A stretch of DNA of 64,000 bases, from NCBI RefSeq assembly GCF_011745365.1, contig NW_024468914.1:3188228-3252227 (forward strand), in the 5' to 3' direction. How positions within the stretch are numbered: position 1 is the stretch's first letter; each line of letters begins with the position of its first letter. The notes beneath the pieces were generated by a model. The model had not been told where the DNA came from and did not search any database. It saw only the letters and a list, made by a program, of their open reading frames with translations. This DNA is from Cryphonectria parasitica EP155. Lineage: Eukaryota; Ascomycota; Sordariomycetes; Diaporthales; Cryphonectriaceae. The position numbers were made by a program, and so were the translations under genes. Positions 33,569 to 45,600 of this stretch are shown piece by piece.

Positions 33569-34167
33569 TCACTTCTGGCCCTCCTTCTTGCCACCACCGA
33601 GCAGCCCGCCGACCAGCCCGCCGGCGCTCTTGCCACCCTCCACCAGCGTGTTCCCTGCCTTCTTGCCGCCCTGGGCAATAGGGTTGACGACCGAGTTGGC
33701 CGCGCCGGGGGCGTAGCTGCCGGAGTCATCCTTGCCCTGGCGCTCGGCGCGGTTGATGCCTTCCTTGGAGGCGGCGTCGCCCACGGGCTGGAAGAGTCCG
33801 CCCTGTCCGACCTGGCCAGCGACAAGGTTGTGCACGCCGTCCTGGAGAGTGTCGACCTGCTCGATGCCCGTGACCTTGGACTTGTCGAGGGTGTCTGTGG
33901 GGATGGTAGATGGGCTTGTCAGCAGGGTTGTGTGTACATATATATGAGAGAGAGAGAGAGAGAGGGAGAGAAAATAGACGCACCCTTGGTGGTGTAGCTG
34001 GCCTTGTTATCCTTGGTGAACCAGCGCAGGTAAAAGTCTTCGATCCACGGCATCCACCTCTCGTACTGCTCGTTGTAGACCTGGGAGCCGTACTCGCCCC
34101 ATGTCTGCTTCTTCTTGTCCTCCTGGGACAGGCCCTTTTGGGCGTTCTGGGCGGCGGCGTCGGCCAT
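33569..34167 (-). CDS. Small conserved fungal protein of unknown function
   Basis: Two exons (34167-33984 and 33894-33569, intron 89 nt), 169 aa. The N-terminal part is polar and aromatic (TWGEYGSQVYNEQYERWMPW, then WFTKDNKASYTTK). After the splice comes DTLDKSKVTGIEQVDTLQDG, then a Gly-rich end (GKSAGGLVGGLLGGGKKEGQK). There is no signal peptide or membrane helix. From memory, similar short proteins occur across Pezizomycotina, without an assigned function. The intron has a GA repeat and keeps the frame (AAG G|AC). The Gly/Lys-rich, hydrophilic composition resembles stress-associated small proteins, but that is only a resemblance. Confidence 0.72.
33946..33964. repeat. GA dinucleotide repeat in an intron
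   Basis: About nine GA units within the intron of the 169-aa gene. Confidence 0.9.
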
Positions 34168-34976
34168 TGTGGGTTGGGGTTGGTGGCGGGGTGGGTTGAC
34201 GAAGTAGAGGTAGTCTATTGTTGATGAGGTGTCGTTTATCAGCCTTCCTTGATCAGGGAAAATAACCGAGGATGTAAATCTAGACAGAAGAATAGGTGAC
34301 GACTAACAGATGACAGGAGCGATGAGGCAGGTAATCAGTACAAGATATGTCAACATAGACACACTTTATAATCTTCGAGTCGAAAGAATAGTCCAGATGT
34401 AGAAAGAAGATGTGAATATCACATTCTAAGGGTCCCAAGGCCCCTCTCAGTGGCACCTGGCCTGGCCCAACGCAGCCCTTCTTATACCAAAAACCCATCT
34501 CAGCAGGTCACCCACGCAACCGCCCTTGAAAGCCATATGATATCAGCCATGCCAGCCTAAGGAAAAGGGCCAGCTGCCTTGATTCGAGCCACACCCTGTC
34601 CTCGCCAATATGGCGAGCCACTGATATGCATGCTGTCGTGTTGGGATTGCGTACATACATGCGTTACTTCATTTTTGAGTGGTGTGGCTGGTGACCTGTC
34701 GACGTCATATCTTGTCTCGCACGGGTAGACAAGCCTGGGATGACGGGTGGTGTGTGACCCTAGGCAGATCCTTGTTTCTGGCCCGGGGTCAAGCCACACA
34801 CATACTCACATCTGGGCTGCCGTTTTGCTGATCGATGCTCAAGGTATGTAATACTGCAGTACCTTGCAAATACATTGTGTAGTCATTGAGATGAAAATGG
34901 AGATTTGTGTGAGGAGGTGTCTACATCAAGGGTTTTGGGTATAGATTAATGCGGTTCAATAATCAATACTGCAACG

Positions 34977-34993
34977 CCCCCCCCCCCCCCCCC
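34977..34993. repeat. 17-C homopolymer
   Basis: Longest single-base run of G or C in the window; intergenic. Confidence 0.9.
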
Positions 34994-35496
34994 AAGCTCA
35001 TCGGCACAAAATCCGTTTAGTTGTCGAGTGACACAGAATCGATATCGCCAGAAGCTGCGCTGTCTCCTAGCCTGATCTACCTACGTCTACTACTTTGTAC
35101 TATGGAAGGTACAGTATAGCAGCTAACGTCAGCATCAAGAGAAGCACGTCTTTCCATCACGCAGGCGTCCTTTCCCCTTCTCCCTCTCCGTCCCCCCCAT
35201 TCCCCGGTGACCTGTCTAGGCATCTCAAGATTCCATTGAGGGACGTCAAGACCCTTTCACTACCGATCAGCAATTCAAAATAAAGGAATCCATACTCACC
35301 ACTTAATGCTGATCATTCCACTCCCCCATCTCTCTTCAAAAAAAAAAGTGGAGAGAGAAACAGGTAAGAAAAAAAAGAGGAACGCCCCACTACAACCCTG
35401 TGCTGCAAGACGCGACCCCTCCCCCCCCTTCCCCCCCTGCACAGTGACGACATTGGGGACCTGAGACGCTGGGGCCAGTGGTTGCACAACGGGGGA

Positions 35497-35518
35497 CCAT
35501 CCATCCATCCATCCATCC
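35497..35518. repeat. CCAT tetranucleotide repeat
   Basis: About five CCAT units. A second tetranucleotide repeat (CATG) lies 30 bases downstream. Confidence 0.85.
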
Positions 35519-35547
35519 TCCACTTTGTTATGTAGTACTGTACACTT

Positions 35548-35566
35548 ATGCATGCATGCATGCATG
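35548..35566. repeat. CATG tetranucleotide repeat
   Basis: Nearly five self-complementary CATG units; could form a hairpin. Confidence 0.85.
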
Positions 35567-37448
35567 TGAGCGGCGTCTTTATTCCCCTCCCCTTTCGCCT
35601 TCGCTTCTGCGACGCGGTTTTGAATCGGGGCGGGGGGCACAAGGGGCAAGCAGTCGATTGGTGGGCGGGACGTGACTGATTAGCAAAGAAAAAAGAAATA
35701 CTCGCGGTAACGTCGGGTGACCTGGTCTTGAAATAACGAAAAAAAACACCAAAAAAACCAATAAACAATAAACAATAAACAAACAAACAAACAAACACAC
35801 ACGAAAGAATCATGCAACGGTGAATAAATGCATACATACAGAGTAGGATGTCGACGGAAAAAAGTTAAGGAAGGGGAGAGGGGGGCAAGACAAAGAAAAC
35901 GCAAGAGCCTCTATTTCGATGAGGAAGCCTTGTGATTTCTACCAAGATATCACCAACTCAAGTAGGCTTCCAATTTATCCTGTGAGTGAGGGAACAGTCG
36001 ACCCACATGATCTTCCTTTCCTGCCCAAGGCGCACGCGATCGGGTTCCTGGCCCGAATCTGGTCTAGGCAGCGACATGTTCTTCCTACCGAACCTCGGTG
36101 ACTGACTACGAGTGATCACCAATTGGCGGCAAGCCCGTCAGCATCAGAACACGCTGCAGCAACAAGCGCTCTGATGGAAGGGTGTGGCAACCAACTGAAC
36201 CTGCTTACATGATGGGACTACACACACGAGAGGCCAGCCTCCATCTCTGATAAGCAGTGGCGTGATCCTTCTCTCTTCAACATGTGGTGATACAGACACT
36301 GCCATGGAGAAGAGCCAGTGGTCACACGCAGGACCTCACGTAGTAGTTCCCTTGTGCTGGTCGTGTTGATAAGTGAGATTTGAAGGTAAGAAGGAAGACT
36401 ATTCTGTGGGTATCAAATCCATCCCATCAGACCAGACAAAATAGTAGAGCCGAGCCCCCGAAACCAGAAAAAATCAGAGTCGCTCACCGCCGTTGACCAA
36501 AATAAAGGAAAAACAACCAGACTACCCTGTCCCCTATTCTTTCATGATGGGTCAAGAAGACCTCCCTTCCTGAGATTCCAAAAAAAAGGTTGGGGTATCA
36601 TCTGAAGAACAGCCAGGAGTGCCTGCCAATCCACCACTGCACCGCGCCATTACCTCCTCTTTCTCCTTGCATGAAAGCGAAGAGCGGGACTGTGCGCAAC
36701 CGACCTCGACCGTAATGGAATAGTTGGGGAACTGCGCAGAGCAAAGGGAAAAAAGAAAGCGTGTCTCATCTATATTTTCATGCATCGACGCGGGAGGCCT
36801 CGTGTATTTTCCATCCGGACTGTCCAAACCAGCAAGGAGCACATGAAAAACAATGGGAATCAATCCAATAGGAGACTGTACCGAACCTCATAGCGTAGTA
36901 GAATGTGTGCTGCCGATCCAGAAAGAAAAGAGAGGAAGTAAAAGAAACCGTATTGCAACGAAGACAGACAATGCAAAATCAACGCTAAACAGCAGACAGC
37001 ATGCGAGCCAACCCAAGGGAGAAAGAAAGGAGAAAATAAGAAGCCACCGTGACAAACGCAAGACGAGAGAGCGTCACCTCAAAGAACGCCTAGCAAACCC
37101 GGAGTAAAGTCAAAATGAGAATCAGACTGCCGACCTGGTATCAAAAAACAAAACAATAACAGTATCGTCCACCCAAAACAAAAGGCGGAAGAACATGAAT
37201 GATGAAAAAAACAAGAACTCGTAACGAGTGTCGTTTATCAGAATTGGCCGACCCGATGCATGTTGAGAACTCTTGTGGATTGTTGTTGAGCAGTCAAAAT
37301 AAAACGGTCGTCGTCATAAGGTCGTCACTTTTCATTTCGTGTAGTGAAGAAGGATTTTTTATAACTCCTCCTGTGATCATATATGTGCATCAAGAAAGCT
37401 CGGGGCCAGGGCGCTCTGCTGGTGTCCACACAAGACTCGACGGGCCTC

Positions 37449-39680
37449 CTAGCACGCCGTGGCAGTCGACTCGCCAGTCGCGACGGCAACGAGGGCGTCG
37501 AAGCGCCTCGAATCAGGGTTGTCTGCCGGGCGGCGATCCGAGTCCCCCCCACGGGCGGGGAACCCGGTGAAAGCATGCAGATTCGGGTGCTCAAGGCGGT
37601 CAACGTGAGGCCGTGCTTCGAGGACTCTGTCCTCGTGAACGGTGACGGGGCCATTGTACCATCCGTGCCGCTTGATCTCTCGATTCGTCGAAACCAGGGG
37701 CGCTGACATTGTGTGTTGATGACTGCGAGATGGCCCACTGGGTGGGATATGGGAGGCCGTTGGCGGCGGTGGCTGCTGCCGCGGTGGGTGGACGATCTGG
37801 GGCTCAGGCTCGAAGCGGACAGTGGGCTGGTACTGTCGAGGCTGCTCGACACGGTCCATGGCCTGGCGAACCTCACTGGCCCAGACTCCGGCACCATCCC
37901 TGGCAGGAGGTGGGGTGGTGTTGTTGTTAATGTCCAGCCGGGTGAGACCGCGGTGCAAGCCCATGTCCCACTGCGGCATGTTGCGCCGTTCGTCCGAGAT
38001 GTTAGCAGACGGGAGCAGCGGCGGCCCGTGGGAGCGGTCGATCATCATGGGAGAAGAACCCCTCGAGGGGACGGCCAGCGGTTGGCCAGGTCGCGGGAGT
38101 AATGAGTCGATGCCGGGCAGGCGCACGGTCTGTTGCTGCTGCTGTGGCTGCTGGTGCTGCTGAGGTGCGTTGCTGCTCATCGCAGGCAGCGGCTCAGGAC
38201 CTGCGTTGAGCTGGGACGATGTGATGACCTGGCTTAACCGACTCCCAGGTGCGGTGAAGTTGCTGCTGTCGGGATGCCAGGTCCTCCTGCGCCAGGCCTC
38301 TTCGGCAGTGCTGGAGATGGACTCCCGTCGTGACCAGCCACCTGCCGACGTGGTAGGGGAGCCGAGGTAGCTACCGACAGGTGAGGAAAGCGCAGCAGAG
38401 TTGGAAGTGTTCAGGGGTCCAGGCCCGAAGATGGGTCGTCCAAGACCGCCAGGCCCAAGGGGCGACTGGAAGGGATTGCCGCCGGAGGGCACGCTCAGCC
38501 TTCGGCCGGGCGTGCGGGACCCGGATGGATACATGGCATGGCGTGAGTACGACGTCACTGGCGAGCCAACAACAGAACCCCAGCGCGGACTGCTCTGACC
38601 AGTGGAGAAGGTTGCAGATGTCGGGGTGCTGTAGTCACTTGGGGATGTCTGGCGGTAGGGGAATTGTGTGGAACCGACACTGCGGTAGGATTCAGCGGAC
38701 AGACGAGCATTCGGGTCGGCCATGACCAGTGGTGGTGGTCGTCTTCGGATGTCATCTCTGGTGCCGTAGGCCGAGCCCAGCGAGCTGATGCTGGCGATAC
38801 TCGAGGTAGAGAGCGACTTGGAGTGGCCGCGAGGAGGCGCACCCACGCTGCTGGCTGTCGACGCTCTGGCTCGACCGCCACGCTGCACCCTGTCCGTCCG
38901 GATCTGCCTTTGATATCTCGTGCCGGTCGCGGCAAGGGAGTCGTAAGGGATGTCCTCGTTGACATGAACAGTCTGGGCATGCTGTCTAAGGTTGTCGAGG
39001 CGGGAAAATCGACGTTGACAGTGGCATTGAAATGGACGCTCGCCAGTGTGTTTCCTGGTTGGAAAAAAAGAAAGAAGGGGGACCTCTGTCAGTACCAGGA
39101 CCAGGACCACAGGTGAATCAAACAGTGAGGTGCCTCATCCAGGATGGGCAACTGGGATGTGGTATGCTTACCTGATATGCCTTGCAAGATGCTCGCTTCG
39201 GGTGAAGCTCAGGGTGCACGGGGGGTAGTCTCTGCAATAGAAGCGCTGGTTGCCCTTCTTCTTCTTGCTCGACCGTGTCCCATCGGCGTTGACGCTGCCC
39301 TCTCCGTCCGACTCCTCGCCTGCGGTGTCGTTATCGGACTCGTCTACATCCATCATCTCGGCCGAGTCCCTCGATCGTTTCGAGTTTTGAGAGTTGTTTC
39401 GCTTATGACCCTTCTTGTCGGCGGTGTCTTCGGGTACCTTGGCATCCTCGGGAAATGATGAGTTCGGCAGCGGCTTCTGGTGAGCCATTGCGTTGCTGCC
39501 AAAGGTGGCCCGAGTGGGAGTGGTTGCATCATCCATTGTCTGGTGCTGCGGAGGCGGAATGGATTGAGGGGCTGTGCCTGGGCGGGGGGTAGTAGATGAT
39601 TGGACTGTCATCTCGTCCTTTGCTGCACCGGAAAACAAGATGCCAGAGGATGGGTTGACGGATCGAAAATTGGCCGCCAT
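37449..39680 (-). CDS. C2H2 zinc-finger transcription factor with two tandem fingers
   Basis: Two exons (39680-39172 and 39054-37449, intron 117 nt), 704 aa. The intron splits the finger region and the join recreates [18 protein letters not shown]. Finger 1 uses C149, C155, H168 and H172; finger 2 uses C180, C182, H195 and H200. The Cys spacings are therefore five and one residues rather than the usual two to four. The [16 protein letters not shown] linker resembles yeast Usv1/Rgm1/Com2-type regulators that bind stress- and carbon-source promoters; this assignment is from memory. Before the fingers lie an acidic patch (110-128) and a basic patch [10 protein letters not shown] (137-146), a likely nuclear signal. 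The long tail is Ser/Pro/Gln-rich with a poly-Gln tract, as in activation domains. Target genes are unknown. Confidence 0.85.
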
Positions 39681-42600
39681 CTCGGTCTTGTCTGTAAGTG
39701 TGCAGATCTCTCTCTCTCTGGTTTTGTTTTATCTTTTTTTGAGAGGTCGCGGCTGAGCGCTGATGTCCCGGGAAGGGAGAGCAGGGAGGAGGAGGATCAA
39801 AGGGAGAAATGGACGGCGGGCGCTGCGCGTGGGGATCCAGTGACCTTTGTGTGAGGCTGAGACGGGCAAATCCCAGTATTCCCGTTCCTAGTGGGAGCGT
39901 TCAGTAGGGCCAACAGGGGTAATGCGGGGTGCTTGCGGCGGGAGGCTTGCTGGCTGGCTGGGAAGTCTGATACTGAAGTGCTGGCTTGTTGGGATGGATG
40001 GATAGGGAGGCTGACTAGAGATGACGGGAGGCCCGGAGTAGCGATGACCAAGGAAAAAGGGAGGGGAGGAAGAGAGAAGGAGAAAGACCAGCCGTCTAAG
40101 GGTCGACGCCGTTCATCCGAACAAGAGGTTGATGACGACTTGCTGAGGAGTGTGGTGGTGGTGTTGTCTTTTTCTTCTTTTTTCTTTCTTCCCTTTCTTC
40201 CTGTGATGACTGCCCTGCCCTGTTGTTTTTGTTGGATGGCAGGGAGTGGGTTCTGCGGCCGAGGGGGGGAAAGAAAAAAAAAAAAGAAAAAAAAAAAGGG
40301 CAATGGCGGCGGCCCACTCACACGCACACTGAACCACCGCCCCCCTGGCTGACCTTCTGGGTCACTGTTTTGCCCGGGATACCAAGTGGAGGATGGCGAT
40401 ACGTCAGGCCGGGGCGAGACGGGAAGCAGGACAACGAAGCAGCAGGGCCGACAAGCCGGCGTTGTTGTGCAAGCCTTCTCAAGCACCAAATGCCTCAAAT
40501 AGAGGCCTACCGGTTGCAGCCTTTTCAGTTGTCGTCCTTGGATCTTGACGCCTCAACCACAATGACAGATCGATGGACTCGTGCCAACCAACACAGAGAG
40601 AGACTGGCTAGAATAGGCAGGGGGGCTCGATGGTCGGGAAGGGTGGCAAGCGACATGAACCGAACGTGTGCGTTGGTGGAGAGCAGATGGGGAACCAGGT
40701 CGATCTCCGTTCGATGATATTTGAAAGCGAGGAAGAAAGGGGAAAAGAGGCCAGGACGGTTGAGTGCGTTGTTGCCAAATCAGATTGGACAGGCGGGGAC
40801 AGAAAAGGTGGCAGGGGAAAGAGCGGCCCTGTGGCAATGTCGCACTGGTCTGATGCCGCATCCTAGTGCCCTGCATGCAAATCCCCTCGCTAAGGGGAGC
40901 CAGCGCTGATCCAGCAAAGATGGGCGGGTGGTGATGATGAAACTTCCAGGGCTGGCCCCTGACGCTGCTCGCCCCTGGTGCTGGCCCTGAGATACCAAGA
41001 GCACACCGCACTACCCTAGTGCACTACTTTGTACCGTAGCTGAGTAGTACGTACCGTAAGTACTGGGTTGTAGGTCCTATAAGAAAGGCAAACATTTCCC
41101 CTACCAAAAATCCTCTATGTAGCGATAACCATTCAAGACCCTATCCTATACTATATGACATTCCATAATACTAGTTAAGATAGTTTACTATGGTTGCGAG
41201 GTAAAAGAGGGTCTCCCTGCCTCTTGTTCGACCTTCCTCGATTTATGCCGAGTTGAGCGAGTGTTGGACATGGGATCTGCTGGCGCCCCTCCTCGTCGTC
41301 CCCTCTCGGAGGAGGATCTTTGTGTCAACCTGATTTCTCGCTTGGCTGCAGGAGGGCGTACGAACGAGTAATTACACAACACAACAACAGCACCCTTGTT
41401 GCAGCAGTAGTTTAGTAGCAGAAAGGACCTCTCCACCATGATCCAGGAACTACTGTGAGGGTTCAGATCCTGATCGGGTCAAGCCCACTCACGCACGGTC
41501 GAGGATGAGTTGTCTGGTTCGTGCCGTGCTGCGTGCAGCCGGGTAACGTGCAGCGCAAAGGAAAAAAAAAAGGAAAGAAAAAAGGGACAAGGGGAAAAAA
41601 AGAGTTCCTGGCCGGGGGGTGTTCATAGCCAAGTCTCTCGGCTCAGGCACATGAGTGGTCAATGCGAGTCAATGGGTCATGCTCAAAGTTTCGGTAGCCC
41701 CAGGGGCCAGCGGGCCAGAAATAGGTACTGGGACAGCTGGCACGGGGCTAACAGGTTGGTTCCGGAGAATGAGCATCTCGTCTGGCCCGAAGACCCAGAT
41801 GACGACGAAGAGACTGCAGAGCATGAGAGGATCGCGGGCTGTGCGATCGGAAGCTCCAGACGCACAGGATGCCTTGTCCCAGGGCGCACACACACACACA
41901 CACACTTACAGTGACCAGAACAAAAGCAGACACATCATAGTCGCAGTACATAGTAGACGATGCCCAAGAGATTGTGGACCCGTGGGTCGAGCGGGGATAG
42001 CATGACAGGATACAGAACAAACCAGATCAGTCTGGCACAACTGTGGCGTATGGCTGTCTGTTCTATCAACACTACTACGACGAGTACATAACTGCACTTG
42101 TTGCTGCTAGAGGACCAGTCTTTGCCGCTGTCTCCAACAAGGGGGAGGGGAGGTGAGAGAGTCAGATGTCGTCGAACTCTGTTCAGAAGCCGGAAAAGGC
42201 AATCCTCCATCCGGTGATTCGGGGTTTGGCCTGCGCGATTCGGCTAACGAGGCGGATAACCAACCTAGGGGGACCAGGCAGACGCAGTCTCCCTCTTGGC
42301 CCTCGAGCAGACCCGATTCGTCTTCCTTCCCCCGAGGAACTGACTGCCGGTATATATGCTGCAGTGGTAGGGCTATACCAACAGTTTAGAAGGTCGTATT
42401 GCATGCGCGTAAAAGATCAGGCAGGCCCCCTGGCATCGGCAACAAAATCGCTGCCACCGTTTGAGGGTCCAGTGTAGCAGGGCTTGGCCCCTCCTAGGGC
42501 GTAGGCTGACATGCCTAGGGCATAACGGATGGTCCTAATACTTCGTTGTGATAGGCTGTTTATGGGCAAGTTTGTGACATGCTGTCGTTGCGGTGGTGAT

Positions 42601-45600
42601 CATACCATGTAACGTGCGTGTACTGCGGTACGTAGCATGGTAGGGAGACGAACTTAGCGAGCAAGGCGCCCACGATGGCGTATGTTCGTCCAGGTACAGA
42701 CATTACTGCGTGCCGTGGCGGCCCTCAGTAAGATGGGCTGTACCGTAGATGGAATCTGAACCAATAGCTCCAAAGGCGGCGCAGTGTACAAACTACCACT
42801 CTGCCTGTCCGTTGTCTGTATCTTTGTCCATCACTTAAGGACGGAGGCTACAGATCCACCCACATTGTTGCCGTCCACGCCCGAGATAGTGGCCCAGAAG
42901 CGAGCATTCACGCACAACTGCACCATCATCACTGCAAGCATCCGAAGATTGTGGCTGGCTGATTTCTCTAGAAAGGAAAAAACGAAGACGGGGAAAAAAA
43001 GGGAAAAAAATCAAAAAGAGGGTGAAGACGGCAGATTTCATTTGGTACTGCGGTCAGTGGCAGGCAAGGAGAAACCGTTGTGTGAGGAGCAAGACGTGAT
43101 GCGACGTGGACGAGGACCGGGTTGGTGATACTTTTTCCTTCATTCTGCACATGGAGGCACACAAGCATATTGAGGGTTGGGGTAGCTTTGGGGATCTGAA
43201 GTAGGCAGATCCCTGGGGTCAGGCCAGCCTCGACGGGACAGGGGTTTGAGCTTAAGGCCGGTGCTACAGCAGGTTGCAGGGACCTAGGGTGATTTCAGGG
43301 CCTGGACTCCCCTGGTGCCAGCACTAGCGAGGCAGTGCTATGGGCGACGGAAACAGCTGTAGGTTCCCCTTGCGTCCTTGTCACCCACTGGAAGATCAGT
43401 GTTGAATTTAAGCGTTGGTCTGTGCTCACCTTACCAGGTCGCCTTGGCAGCGCCTCATCCCCAACTAGCGATAAGTCCGTTAGGTCAGCGGCACGCATCA
43501 CTCAACTCGTTTTTCTCAAGCTTCAAACCACCAATCTGACACTGTACGCGCGTCACACCTCTCCTCGTTCTCATGTACACCAATACCGCAATGATTTTAT
43601 TATCACTGCCCTTCATGGACAGGCTATAACGCTATAGACGACAGGTATATTAGCTAGGATGCTGTGGGGGTCGTCATCTGCCGACGACAAGGCGGGCAGT
43701 GCATACCTTGCTACATCGACGGACACAGTATGTGCATGAGCCCGCCTCACAAACAACTATGATGATGACTATTTACCCGTTATACCGTATTAGGCCCCAC
43801 ATGTCCATTCAGACTATCAATGCTTCATCGCCGCGCTTGCCTGCAATGGCTCAATCATCCCAAGCTGAGAGAGGGCAGACATTTTTCGCACCTCCACCTG
43901 ACCTTCCATTCTCGACCCCCTCTCCTCGTTTTCCCGGTGCAACATGATGGCTCACCTGCCTTGAACAAGTCAACGTGGTAGTATCCACCCGCGAGCAGAT
44001 ACGAGCCAGAATGTTTCGACTTTCCGAGAAGGGGCAAAAAGGAATCAGTCACGTTGGCGCATCTTTACAGGTAACACTGTACATGTCTTGTTTCATGCGC
44101 GAACGGCTTGGCTTCTGCTCCTGCGGTTGTGCGGGTTCCTGACTGAAAACGCCGCATCACCTTACCTCCCAACAAAGCACCCAATAGATGATCCACACTC
44201 AATTGTACCATGATACTTGGACTTCGCTCCCCCCCAACCCACAACACCTTACTTGGCCCCAGTGCACGCTCGCGTCGAGAAGCAAGGCTACCGAGCTGGG
44301 CTCGTCTGTGCCTTGCATCGTGCCGGAGGGAGGTGGTGTGGTTGGTCTGACGGACCAACTACACGCCTGGCTCTGTTTGGGCTCAAGACCCATGACCACC
44401 CGACACACACTCACACACTTTCACTTGCCCCAGTGTCAAGCAGCCGGACGAAATGCTGTTCGAAAGAACCCTCATGAAAGCATCTACACAGAGGTCAACG
44501 GGATGGGCACAGTCGCCAGCACACAAAGTATGATTTGACAGCTAAACTGTTGTTGAGTTTGCACCATCTCTCGACCAGTTCCAACAAAAAGATCCACCTC
44601 CTCGCTGCGAGTGTGCACAGATCACGTTCATCTGTCCCAGGTTCGGTCCCGACAGCTTGGCTCCATCGCCATCTTGCATTAACATTACTGGTCTAGCGAA
44701 GCGCCGGTCTGCATTCAGGCACAACTCGCTAGTCAAGTGTTCCTTGCTATGGTGTCGCTGACGGTCGAATCCCATCGCGGCGCACCTGGTGCTGGCGATC
44801 TAACCCGGCGCTATCTGTGCGCTGATCTGATATCACTGGGTTCTGTGATCAAGGATGATCCCATCGCGTGGAGGGTCACTGGCGTGGATGCCTGGCTATC
44901 TTGAATTTCGAGGGCCTTGGAATTTCTCCTCATCGCAAACTTCGCCCATAACGGTCGGCTATGGCCAGAACTACTGCTACTACAGTAGTAGCACCTGAAT
45001 GTGGCCAGCAACAGAAACGAACAGCAGAGGCCGAGAAGACTAGCCGTCTTACCATTAACGCGAAGGGCATACTCGGAACCTGGAATCTGGAAGGGCCATC
45101 ATTACCATGGTAGTGACTTGTCACTTGACCACCAATTTAAATTCGAACCTTACCTAGGTACTTATTTACCGATTCGCTGGTGACATTTCCATTACTCGCC
45201 TCAAAAATGGTTGACGTTTGCGGAATCGGCAAACAAGCGTTTGCGACTAGGACTAGTATCAATATGGTTCGCATCAACGAGTAACTGCTACTACTACAGT
45301 GTCCGCAACACACCATCTCTCTATAAGGACCGAATATGGTAGCTCAGCCGCGCCTGTAGAGACATCCTGAGCATGGTTATTGCCTGGCCTGGCCATCATT
45401 GAATACTCTTAGACCAAAAGTATGCCGTGGGACAGCTGGCAGTGCACCTCTCAGCTTTAGCTGGGTCTCGCTCGTGGACGAAGCTCCTGGCCCAAGGATG
45501 AGGAGATCGAGGGCAGGGTAGAACCTGAGCAGAGTAGAGTGTTGTTGCGGCCGTTGCTTGATGTCGGCTAGGTTCCGTTGCCCTCGAGCAGGCTTTTGCT

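Larger units (their letters stand above)
34168..37448. other. Gene-free interval rich in simple repeats
   Basis: About 3.3 kb. It includes a 17-C run (34977-34993), CCAT and CATG tetranucleotide repeats near 35500-35566, an AAAC repeat near 35773-35797 and A-rich DNA up to about 37200. Part of the right end is probably the 3' flank of the zinc-finger gene. No gene is supported. Confidence 0.5.

Noticed and set aside
39797..40498. 233-codon minus-strand frame upstream of the zinc-finger gene
   Set aside because: Translated homopolymers (Phe and Lys runs) in a leader or promoter region; not protein-like.
44740..44800. tRNA-like B-box resemblance (GGTCGAATCCC)
   Set aside because: No matching A box upstream and no cloverleaf arms found by eye.
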